Below the pieces are notes generated by a model. The model was not told where the DNA came from. It searched no databases and saw only the letters and a program-made list of their open reading frames with translations. From CAKSHC01 sp045594545 (GTDB taxonomy: Bacteria > Bacillota > Clostridia > Oscillospirales > UMGS1783), in assembly GCA_045594545.1 (NCBI GenBank), contig JAZNYQ010000002.1, forward strand, positions 1-10,561: a stretch of DNA of 10,561 nt, read 5' to 3'. The position numbers and the translations under genes were made by a program. Below are positions 1 to 5,810 of this stretch, piece by piece (position 1 is the first letter of the stretch; each line of letters opens with the position of its first letter).

Positions 1-281
1 CTGCCGATGACGATCTGCACGCCTTGGTCGATCAGCGATTTGGCGGCTTGGCGGGCGCCCTCTTCGGTGGAGAGGTTATCGGCTACCACCAATTCCACAC
101 GGGCATCATCCAGCATGGGATAAGCCTTAAGCGCTTCTTGCATGCCTTGATATTCCAGTTGACCGCCGGCGGCGTATTCCCCGCTGAGCGGCTCAAGCAC
201 ACCGATCTTCACGGTTGGTGTTTTGGCGCAACCGGCGCAGATAAGTAGCAGGATCATAAGCAGTGCCGCGATTCGTTTCAT
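1..281 (-). CDS. ABC transporter substrate-binding lipoprotein, branched-chain amino acid type (partial)
   Basis: Only the N-terminal 93 or so residues are present; the gene runs off the left edge. It starts with a lipoprotein signal peptide: Lys2-Arg3, a hydrophobic stretch, then a lipobox ending in Cys18 (residues CAGC, with an unusual Cys at -3). The mature part begins VKIGVLEPLSGEYA (about residues 24-37), the typical opening of the LivJ/Peripla_BP_6 receptor fold, and then has an LSTEEGARQAAKSLIDQG segment and VQIVIG, matching the first beta-alpha units of that family. Such proteins sit on the outer membrane face and deliver amino acids, peptides or other small solutes to an ABC permease. 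The ATG at 281 is chosen because AAAGGAGA lies just upstream inside the preceding gene. Its ATGA overlaps the DUF3842 stop, so the two are probably translationally coupled. Ligand unknown; permease genes, if any, would lie beyond position 1. Confidence 0.85.
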   Translation of the reverse strand, partial: MKRIAALLMILLLICAGCAKTPTVKIGVLEPLSGEYAAGGQLEYQGMQEALKAYPMLDDARVELVVADNLSTEEGARQAAKSLIDQGVQIVIG

Positions 282-676
282 GCCTCTATCTCCTTTACCG
301 CCAAAGCAATGTAGTCATTCATGGTCAATTCTTTGACCCCGATCACCCGAATCTCGCATCGGTTCATGGGAATCAGGATTTTTTTTGCCGACGATGCGCC
401 CACGGCCGCAGCCATGGTGGGGGTAATCTCGCCCAGCAGGGCATCGGCAGTAACGATTCCGATCGGGCCGAGGATCACATCGGCCTTCCGACAGGCAACG
501 ATGACGGGATTTTCGCCCGTGGCACCCTGTGTCGCACCGGCCTTAAGCATGGCGGCAGTAGCAATGGCATTGGTGCCTACTGCCGTTACACTTGCCTGCG
601 GATGCTTCTCTTTTACGGCAGCCACCAAACCGGCGCCCAGTTTGCCGCCCTGCCCATCGATAATCAATACATTCAT
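278..676 (-). CDS. DUF3842 family protein
   Basis: This is a 132-residue protein that I recognise as DUF3842, a small family of Clostridia and relatives with no assigned function. It opens MNVLIIDGQGGKLGAGLV, a beta strand followed by a glycine-rich loop (residues 8-16) that looks like a nucleotide- or dinucleotide-binding turn. A second strand and TNAIATAAMLKAGA follow, then GENPVIVACRKADVILGPIG (residues 54-73), and a C-terminal segment with KKILIPMNRCEIRVIG (99-113). No signal peptide or membrane segment is present, so it should be cytoplasmic. A longer frame is open upstream to 727, but the start at 676 is preferred because GGAGGG lies about 6 bases before it and the promoter's transcript would start near 691. 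It forms an operon with the substrate-binding lipoprotein through a 4-base overlap. The pairing suggests a link to that solute system, but this is inference only. Confidence 0.88.
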   Translation of the reverse strand: MNVLIIDGQGGKLGAGLVAAVKEKHPQASVTAVGTNAIATAAMLKAGATQGATGENPVIVACRKADVILGPIGIVTADALLGEITPTMAAAVGASSAKKILIPMNRCEIRVIGVKELTMNDYIALAVKEIEA

Positions 677-697
677 AGCTATCCCTCCGTTTCTTCT

Positions 698-727
698 ATT
701 ATAAAAGGAGTTCACCCCTCTTGTCAA
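698..727 (-). promoter_or_regulatory. Sigma-A promoter for the DUF3842 / lipoprotein operon
   Basis: Reading the minus strand there is a perfect TTGACA (727-722), an 18-base spacer, and a perfect TATAAT (703-698). The transcript would begin near 691, giving a leader of about 15 bases before the ATG at 676. The -35 box shares bases 722-726 with the -35 of the oppositely directed promoter. Confidence 0.82.
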
Positions 728-749
728 TGTTCAATGCTTATGCTACAAT
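721..749 (+). promoter_or_regulatory. Sigma-A promoter for the CDF transporter gene
   Basis: TTGTCA (721-726), a 17-base spacer and TACAAT (744-749), preceded by TGC, an extended -10. Transcription would begin near 756, about 20 bases before the ATG at 777. Its -35 overlaps that of the leftward promoter. Confidence 0.75.
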
Positions 750-776
750 GAAAACAAAGGAAAAGGTGGTAAAATT

Positions 777-1949
777 ATGGTAACTCTTCTGGCCAAATGG
801 CTGATTCGTGATCACAAAAACTACAGTGCTCCTCGTGTTCGCACGGCTTACGGCACCTTATGCGGCGGGCTTGGCATTGTCCTCAATCTTCTGCTTTTCG
901 GCGGGAAATTTCTGGCGGGTATGCTGACCGGCTCGATTGCCGTTACGGCGGATGCCTTTAACAACCTGTCCGATGCCGGTTCTTCCATTATTACCCTCAT
1001 CGGATTTAAGCTCTCAGCGCAGAAGCCCGATCGCGAGCATCCTTACGGGCACGGGCGTGTGGAGTATCTCACGGGGCTTGCCGTATCCCTGCTCATTTTA
1101 CTGGCCGGTTTTGAACTGTTCACCGGTTCGGTTGAGAAGATTTTTCATCCTTCAACGGCCACGCTTGACCCGTTATCGGTGATTATCTTATGCGCCTCCA
1201 TTTTGATCAAACTCTATATGTTTTTCTATAACCGTCGGATCGCCTTACATATCCGCAGTGACGCCATGAAAGCCACGGCGACCGACTGCATCAGCGACTG
1301 TCTTTCCACGGCCGTTGTATTGGCAGCCACCGTCATCGGCGCCCTGTCGGGTCTTCCCTTAGACGGTTGGGCGGGTGCTCTGGTGTCCCTGTTTATCCTT
1401 TACAGCGGATTCAAAGCCGCCAAAGAAACCATTGCGCCGCTGCTTGGTCAGCCGCCCGAACCCGAACTGGTTGCCCGGATTGAAGAACTGGTCATGGCAC
1501 ACGATGAAGTATTGGGCATTCACGATCTGATCGTACACGACTACGGACCCGGTCGTTGCATGGCCTCTCTCCATGCCGAAGTAGATGCCAAGGGCGACAT
1601 CCTCACACTCCATGATGCGATCGATAATATTGAAAAACAGCTCTGTCGGGAACTGAATCTCGAAGCGGTCATTCACATGGATCCCATCACGACGGATGAT
1701 GAGAGAACCGAGGAATTACGCCGCATGGTATCCGACATTCTCAACACCCTGAATATGCCGTTGTCTTTCCACGATTTCCGCGTGGTTCAAGGACCGACAC
1801 ATACCAACCTGATCTTCGATGTTGTCATTCCCTTTTCGGTAAAAATCCCCGATACCGAGATTCAGGACCGTATTTGTCAGGCGGTCTCCCTGCGAGACGC
1901 CTCGCTGTTTTGTGTGATTCAAATTGACCGCGATTACTCCGGTCATTAA
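777..1949 (+). CDS. Cation diffusion facilitator (CDF) family metal efflux transporter
   Basis: This 390-residue membrane protein should export a divalent metal by proton antiport. About six membrane segments span residues 25-215. The intramembrane metal site shows as DAFNNLSDAGSS (59-70; N62 and D66, with D59 nearby) in helix 2 and TDCISD (169-174; D170 and D174) in helix 5. The aspartate pair in helix 5, in place of the His-x3-Asp of zinc members, fits the manganese or iron-type subgroup better, but specificity cannot be fixed by eye. The HPYGHGRVEYL loop (88-98) is a family signature. A cytoplasmic domain (about 226-303) with H249, H254, H266 and H300 follows, and then an extra C-terminal domain (about 310-387) resembling a second copy of it. 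The ATG at 777 has AAGGTGG 7 bases upstream. The gene is monocistronic, with its own promoter and terminator. Confidence 0.93.
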   Translation: MVTLLAKWLIRDHKNYSAPRVRTAYGTLCGGLGIVLNLLLFGGKFLAGMLTGSIAVTADAFNNLSDAGSSIITLIGFKLSAQKPDREHPYGHGRVEYLTGLAVSLLILLAGFELFTGSVEKIFHPSTATLDPLSVIILCASILIKLYMFFYNRRIALHIRSDAMKATATDCISDCLSTAVVLAATVIGALSGLPLDGWAGALVSLFILYSGFKAAKETIAPLLGQPPEPELVARIEELVMAHDEVLGIHDLIVHDYGPGRCMASLHAEVDAKGDILTLHDAIDNIEKQLCRELNLEAVIHMDPITTDDERTEELRRMVSDILNTLNMPLSFHDFRVVQGPTHTNLIFDVVIPFSVKIPDTEIQDRICQAVSLRDASLFCVIQIDRDYSGH

Positions 1950-1963
1950 CCGATTCCATTCCC

Positions 1964-1993
1964 AAACCCCGCATCTAAAGCATGCGGGGTTTT
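1964..1993 (+). terminator. Rho-independent terminator after the CDF gene
   Basis: An 11-base-pair perfect stem (AAACCCCGCAT at 1964-1974 with ATGCGGGGTTT at 1982-1992), a 7-base loop and a T run (1990-1993), starting 14 bases after the stop codon. Confidence 0.88.
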
Positions 1994-2056
1994 GTCTATC
2001 TTTTCTCCGTTTTTCTTGCTTTTTGCATCTAAACTGCAATATTTGTCTACAAATTC

Positions 2057-2088
2057 GCCCTTTTGTGACTTGATACAAAAGGGCTTTT
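2057..2088 (+). repeat. Perfect inverted repeat overlapping the thuA-like promoter (operator or second terminator)
   Basis: GCCCTTTTGT (2057-2066) and ACAAAAGGGC (2075-2084) form a perfect 10-base-pair inverted repeat around an 8-base spacer, followed by TTTTCTTTT. By shape it could be a back-up terminator for transcripts coming from the left. Its right arm lies inside the -35/-10 spacer of the promoter for the next gene and its spacer holds that promoter's -35, so it is also well placed as a repressor-binding operator. The sequence alone does not separate the two readings. Confidence 0.7.
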
Positions 2089-2098
2089 CTTTTACAAT
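2070..2098 (+). promoter_or_regulatory. Sigma-A promoter for the ThuA-like gene
   Basis: TTGATA (2070-2075), a 17-base spacer and TACAAT (2093-2098). Transcription would start near 2105, leaving about 16 bases before the ATG at 2121, just enough for the AGAGGTG ribosome site at 2109-2115. Confidence 0.72.
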
Positions 2099-2120
2099 GA
2101 TAGCAGAAAGAGGTGTGATT

Positions 2121-2834
2121 ATGATACGAGTAACCATTTATAACGAAAACATTCACGAGCAAAAACTGGAAACCGTACGCATTATCTATCCAAAAGGCAT
2201 TCACGGCGCCATCAAAGACGGAATTGAAGATACCGAAATCGTCTGCGATTGCATCACGTTGCAGGAGATCGACCGCTTAACCCCCGAAAAATTGGCGGAA
2301 ACGGATGTATTGATCTGGTGGGCGCATGCCGGACACAAGGAAGTGCCCGATGAGGTCGCTGAGAATGTTAAAAAGGCCGTGCAAATGGGCATGGGTATTA
2401 TTTTCCTGCATTCCGCTCATTTTTCTAAACCTTTTTTGAAGCTGATGGGTTCGCCCTGCAATCTTACCTGGCGCGAAAACGGAGATCGCGAGTTGGTCTG
2501 GGTCTGCAATCCCGCCCACCCCATTGCGCAGGGAATCGGCCGCTTTATCCTTCTTGATCATGAAGAGACCTATGGCGAACCTTTTGGCATCCCTCATCCC
2601 GACGAGCAGGTATTCATCGGTTCTTTTGAGGGCGGCGAGGTCTTCCGTTCGGGTTGTTGCTGGCAACGGGGCATGGGCCGTATCTTCTATTTCCAACCCG
2701 GTCACGAAACCTTCCCCATTTTCCATCATCCCGACATCATCCGCGTGCTGAAAAATGCTGTACATTGGGCCGCGCCTATTTACCGTACCGATAATCTGGG
2801 GGCCCCTCATGTGAAAAAACCCTTGGAGGACTGA
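2121..2834 (+). CDS. ThuA-like (trehalose utilisation) domain protein
   Basis: This is a 237-residue soluble protein of the ThuA family, which has a class I glutamine-amidotransferase-like fold. Family members occur in sugar-catabolic clusters; in Rhizobium ThuA works with the dehydrogenase ThuB in conversion of trehalose-type sugars, but most homologues have no measured activity. Visible landmarks are the start MIRVTIYNENIHE, IYPKGIHGAI (about residues 22-31), the strand and turn DVLIWWAHAGHKEV, the GMGIIFLHSAHFSKPF core, NPAHPIAQGIG, EGGEVFRSGC, and the C-terminal GRIFYFQPGHETFP followed by the hydrophobic helix IIRVLKNAVHWA. The frame is open back to 1992, but the ATG at 2121 is chosen for its AGAGGTG ribosome site, the family start and the promoter at 2070. 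A second gene evidently followed in the operon (see 2825-2880) but has been lost. The antisense strand carries an open frame that is not a gene. Confidence 0.9.
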   Translation: MIRVTIYNENIHEQKLETVRIIYPKGIHGAIKDGIEDTEIVCDCITLQEIDRLTPEKLAETDVLIWWAHAGHKEVPDEVAENVKKAVQMGMGIIFLHSAHFSKPFLKLMGSPCNLTWRENGDRELVWVCNPAHPIAQGIGRFILLDHEETYGEPFGIPHPDEQVFIGSFEGGEVFRSGCCWQRGMGRIFYFQPGHETFPIFHHPDIIRVLKNAVHWAAPIYRTDNLGAPHVKKPLED

Positions 2835-2880
2835 CATGAAACATTTTGCCGGCTTCTTATTAAATAGCCGGGAAATGTAA
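2825..2880 (+). pseudogene. Remnant start of a lost gene downstream of the ThuA-like gene
   Basis: An ideal ribosome site GGAGGA (2825-2830) lies inside the last codons of the ThuA-like gene, 5 bases before an ATG (2836) that itself follows the TGA by 1 base. This is the spacing of a translationally coupled second operon gene. The frame, however, reads only 14 codons (MKHFAGFLLNSREM) and stops at 2878-2880, and from about 2853 the DNA is recognisably the antisense of the AraC-type gene. The simplest reading is that only the first few codons of the downstream gene survive. ThuA-family genes are often followed by a Gfo/Idh/MocA oxidoreductase, but nothing here identifies the lost gene. Confidence 0.55.
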
Positions 2881-3440
2881 TATTTGCTCAAATGCACCTG
2901 CTCGGATACCAGATCCAGCGTCAACACCTCCTGATAATGATCCTGACAGTATTCCATGATCTGTCGCAAGGTGACATCTTCCGAATGAGGAGCCGTCTCT
3001 GTCTCCAACAATTCCAGCAGTTTCACTATCAACAGGAGGCAGTATCCGGCCACCTCTGTGCGCCGATTGTCACCCTTTACCGTAAAGATCTTGGCAATGT
3101 AATCCCGAATGATCTCATTGTCCCGAATATTCAGCACATTGTTCGTCGGACGTAAGCCCCGAAGCGGGGTCATCAGGCCGTACAGCAATTCAGGCGTGAT
3201 CAAGATCACGCGATAAACCCCCCGCGGACAATTTTCATAATAATGGATCTGGTACGGGTAGGTCACCAACAATTCTCCCTGCCGTACCTGCACCACCTTA
3301 TGATCCACATGGGCCGTGAACTCGCCCTGTTCGGCATAAATGATCTCAATATCATTATGGAAATGGGGCGTAGGCGTGACCTGTACCTGAGTGGAACGGT
3401 AGAAAACCGGTTCTCTTGTCTGAAACAGAGCCTCTTTCAT
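2853..3440 (-). pseudogene. AraC-family transcriptional regulator, truncated within the DNA-binding domain
   Basis: The first 196 residues are a normal AraC-type regulator. An N-terminal cupin sensor shows HFHNDIEIIYAEQGE (26-40), a GELLVTYPYQIHYY segment (55-68) and the typical helical linker KLLELLE (140-146). The first helix-turn-helix follows (about 157-194, with LDLVSEQVHLSKYYISRLF). Normal members continue for about 50 more residues with a second helix-turn-helix and the family signature; here none of that is visible. After Lys196 the same frame runs on antisense through the ThuA-like gene to 2277, giving a 387-residue open frame with no AraC features in its second half. I treat this as a broken gene that should not bind DNA normally. 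It starts 1 base after the permease stop, so it was probably its cotranscribed regulator. If the junction is an assembly error, the true gene is intact elsewhere. Confidence 0.8.
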
Positions 3441-3441
3441 G

Positions 3442-4386
3442 TTACAGCACCCAATTCGTCATCAAATAGAATATCAACGGAATGGTGGCGCAGGAGATCA
3501 CATGAGAAATAATCGAGATTCCCGCTGCGACTGAGGTATCCTTGCCGTACGCCGCCGGCACCACCACGGCATTGAGCCCCAGCGGCATGGCCATCGCACA
3601 GGTACAGCAGACCACCAAGGATGACTCGCTCGGCACCAGCAGGAAGATACCGAGAAAAATCAGAGGGATCACGATCAGCCGAATGGCCGTTACCACATAT
3701 ACGCTCCACATAGAGAGGATCTTTTTAATGTTCATACCGGCTACCGTAATGCCGGTCAGCAACATGGCAACCGGCGACATACAGTCTTTCACCGTGGCCA
3801 CCGTCTTGTCCAGAAATCCGGGCATCTGCCAACCCGTCAGCCCGATCACCATACCCACGACCATGCAGATCATCATCGGGTTGATCAGCGCTTTCAGGCT
3901 ACTGCCCACCGTACGTTTGCCCTCCTGACGCGGCACCAGTACATAGGGCACACCCCATACATAGATCATGATCCACATCGGCAAGGTAAAGATCAGATAA
4001 TCTAGGAAAAACTCGGGGAATCCCGCCGCCGCTACCGCATTGCCCATATAGCTGAAATTGGCAAAGGCCAATCCATAGGTATAAGCCGCACGTACCGTCT
4101 CATCCTTGGCAAACAGGCGCGCCAGCGCCCAGCCCACCACACACATCACCATCGAAATGCCAAGACCGAGCAAAAAGAGCTTGCCCGCCGAAGCCAGTTT
4201 TTCAGTAGTGAAGTTGGTGGCAAAGGTATACAAAACTAACGCGGGGATGAGCAAATTATTCTCCAGCTTACCCAGCACCGCCGCTGTTCCCTCGGGTATC
4301 GCCTTGACCTTAGCCAAGATCACGCCAAGGGCGATCAAACAAAATAAAAAAGCCATCTGTTCTATTGTTGCCGTTAAAATTTCCAT
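3442..4386 (-). CDS. AEC (auxin efflux carrier) family permease
   Basis: This 314-residue integral membrane protein has about ten hydrophobic segments in two halves joined by a basic cytoplasmic loop (VPRQEGKRTVGSSLK). It belongs to the AEC family, whose bacterial members include malate and other organic-acid permeases. Landmarks are LLIPALVLYTFATNF in the N-terminal part, FANFSYMGNAVAAAGFPE in the first half, PVAMLLTGITVAGMNI opening the second half, and the C-terminal AMPLGLNAVVVPAAYGKD followed by AAGISIISHVIS, which matches the conserved family tail. The length is standard. GGAAGGA lies 7 bases before the ATG at 4386, and a promoter is at 4419-4447. The truncated AraC-type gene follows after 1 base, so substrate-responsive control by that regulator was likely. 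The substrate cannot be read from the sequence. Confidence 0.9.
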   Translation of the reverse strand: MEILTATIEQMAFLFCLIALGVILAKVKAIPEGTAAVLGKLENNLLIPALVLYTFATNFTTEKLASAGKLFLLGLGISMVMCVVGWALARLFAKDETVRAAYTYGLAFANFSYMGNAVAAAGFPEFFLDYLIFTLPMWIMIYVWGVPYVLVPRQEGKRTVGSSLKALINPMMICMVVGMVIGLTGWQMPGFLDKTVATVKDCMSPVAMLLTGITVAGMNIKKILSMWSVYVVTAIRLIVIPLIFLGIFLLVPSESSLVVCCTCAMAMPLGLNAVVVPAAYGKDTSVAAGISIISHVISCATIPLIFYLMTNWVL

Positions 4387-4418
4387 TTGCGATTCCTTCC
4401 AAGATTCTTTCTTTCTAC

Positions 4419-4447
4419 ACTATACTCCTTTTTGCTCCAAAAATCAA
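4419..4447 (-). promoter_or_regulatory. Sigma-A promoter for the AEC permease operon
   Basis: On the minus strand TTGATT (4447-4442), a 17-base spacer and TATAGT (4424-4419). The -35 box lies within the T-rich tail of the pyrophosphatase terminator, so the two signals share bases. Confidence 0.68.
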
Positions 4448-4474
4448 CGAGGAACTGCATTTTTGCAGTTCCTC
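4439..4474 (-). terminator. Rho-independent terminator after the pyrophosphatase gene
   Basis: A perfect 11-base-pair stem (4449-4459 with 4464-4474) around a 4-base loop, 7 bases beyond the ppa stop. On the minus strand it is followed by GTTGATTTTT, a T run that starts a few bases late, so efficiency may be moderate and some read-through into the AEC gene is possible. Confidence 0.72.
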
Positions 4475-4481
4475 ATATCAT

Positions 4482-5012
4482 TTATTTGCAATAATTCTCG
4501 ATATAACTGTTGATCGCCGAGGCAATGATCTTCTTGGCTTCCAGCGCGCCGTGAACCTCATCTACTGTCGTTTCCTTATCCTCCAATGTCTTATATACAC
4601 TGAAGAAATGACGCATCTCATCAAAAATATGCGATGGCAACTCGGAAATGTCATTATAGGTGTTGTAAGACGGATCGTTAAACGGAATGGCAATGATCTT
4701 TTCATCGTTTCGACCGTTGTCCAACATCGAGATCACGCCGATCGGATAACACCGCACCTCGGTGTGCGGCAGAATCGCTTCCGAGCTCAAAATCAGCACA
4801 TCCAGCGGATCCAGATCGTCCGCATAGGTTCGGGGAATCAACCCGTAGTTGGCCGGATAGTGCGTTGAGGTATACAGAATGCGATCCAACATCAGCATGC
4901 CCGTTTCCTTGTCCAGCTCGTACTTGCATTTGCTACCCTTTTCGATCTCCACAATGGCAATAAAATCATCGGGCGTAATGCGCTTGGGACTCATATCGTG
5001 CCAGATATTCAT
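4482..5012 (-). CDS. ppa: Inorganic pyrophosphatase, family I (soluble)
   Basis: This cytoplasmic enzyme hydrolyses pyrophosphate to two phosphates using Mg2+, pulling nucleic acid, protein and lipid synthesis forward. The 176 residues fit the bacterial family I size. Visible active-site elements are EIEKGSKCKYELDKETG (22-38, with E22, K30 and E32), LDRILYTSTHYPANYG (42-57, with R44 and Y56), the metal-binding DLDPLDVL (66-73, with D66, D68 and D71; Leu67 stands where the PROSITE pattern expects a small or polar residue), and DEKIIAIP (103-110, with D103 and K105). The ATG at 5012 has AAGGAG about 8 bases upstream. It has its own promoter (5043-5070) and terminator and is probably monocistronic, though no terminator separates it from the AlkZ-related gene upstream, so read-through from that operon is possible. 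Confidence 0.95.
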   Translation of the reverse strand: MNIWHDMSPKRITPDDFIAIVEIEKGSKCKYELDKETGMLMLDRILYTSTHYPANYGLIPRTYADDLDPLDVLILSSEAILPHTEVRCYPIGVISMLDNGRNDEKIIAIPFNDPSYNTYNDISELPSHIFDEMRHFFSVYKTLEDKETTVDEVHGALEAKKIIASAINSYIENYCK

Positions 5013-5042
5013 ACCGTTTCTCCTTACTCTGTTTGTGGTTTC

Positions 5043-5070
5043 AGTATATCACAACTATCCCAAATTGCAA
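5043..5070 (-). promoter_or_regulatory. Sigma-A promoter for ppa
   Basis: On the minus strand TTGCAA (5070-5065), a 16-base spacer and TATACT (5048-5043), preceded by TGA, an extended -10. It lies in the 78-base gap between the AlkZ-related stop and the ppa start. Confidence 0.68.
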
Positions 5071-5090
5071 TACCATTTAAAAGGTTTTCC

Positions 5091-5810
5091 TTATGCCAAC
5101 ATCTTCTCCAGCGCCGCTACCGGCACATCGGGATTGCGCTCCGTCAGAATCTGCATCAACTTTTCCTTAGCCTGTTTGCGGGATAGATGGTATTCACTCT
5201 TTATAAAATCTTCTCCGAAACAAGCCTCCGGTCGGGCCAGATGCGCCACCGACCATCCGTAGGGTTGCCCCTGTTTGTTGAGCCGCTGCCGAAATTGCCG
5301 AATCACCAAATAGGTTTTGTCCTGCAATTTCACCGTAATATTCTCATAGCCCTTGTATCCGTTCTTGCCGAATCCCGCCCGCTTGCGAATCTCAGCATTG
5401 TGCCGCACCTCCCAGCCAACCGCATCCATAACGGCGCGTTCCCGCTGAGAAACTCGACCCATTTCATACAGAGTCTCAAAATCATACCCGTCACGACGGT
5501 AGGCACATAGCAGCGGAAACAGATCGATATCCATGAATCCGGCCTTGCCGCTAAAAAATTTGCCGTATACCACCCGTGCCTCATTGGCCAGCGCCCTGCG
5601 CCACTCCCATGGGTCGCGTAGGGGATCCTCACACCACCAGTCGTCCCGATAGGTGTTTTCCTCGATCGACAGCCCCGCCACGTCCCCCGTAAAAAAGGGC
5701 ACCATGCCATGCTCAACAATGTATGCCGTCGCCTGCTCTACCGTTGTCAGGGCATATGAGGCCGTTCGGGGCAGACCGTCCATATAAAACAGGCCTTGCT
5801 CGTAGCGCAT
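5091..5810 (-). CDS. AlkZ-related protein
   Basis: This 239-residue soluble protein matches my memory of the set annotated as AlkZ-related protein in Clostridia. AlkZ itself (YcaQ) is a winged-helix DNA glycosylase that unhooks interstrand crosslinks, but these shorter relatives have no established activity. Landmarks are the helix starting TTVEQATAYIVEHGMVPFF (22-40), DVAGLSIEENTY (43-54), the acidic-aromatic DDWWCEDPLRDPWEWR (56-71), ARVVYGKFFSGKAGFMD (78-94), AYRRDGYDFETLYE (103-116), the IRKRAGFGKNGYKGYE stretch (141-156), LQDKTYLVIRQFRQR (162-176) and a basic C-terminal helix. I cannot identify glycosylase catalytic residues by eye. Its ATG overlaps the deaminase TAA as TAATG, with AGGTGGAG upstream, so the two are cotranslated. 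The link to nucleotide metabolism and repair is inference from this coupling. Confidence 0.72.
   Translation of the reverse strand: MRYEQGLFYMDGLPRTASYALTTVEQATAYIVEHGMVPFFTGDVAGLSIEENTYRDDWWCEDPLRDPWEWRRALANEARVVYGKFFSGKAGFMDIDLFPLLCAYRRDGYDFETLYEMGRVSQRERAVMDAVGWEVRHNAEIRKRAGFGKNGYKGYENITVKLQDKTYLVIRQFRQRLNKQGQPYGWSVAHLARPEACFGEDFIKSEYHLSRKQAKEKLMQILTERNPDVPVAALEKMLA

Noticed and set aside
263..751. 162-codon plus-strand open frame antisense to DUF3842
   Set aside because: Antisense of a recognised family, no family resemblance, and it runs through both promoters.
2849..2871. CCGGCT ... AGCCGG inverted repeat at the thuA/araC junction as a terminator or recombination site
   Set aside because: The stem is only 6 base pairs with an 11-base loop and no T run on either strand. 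It may mark the breakpoint but is too short to claim a site.
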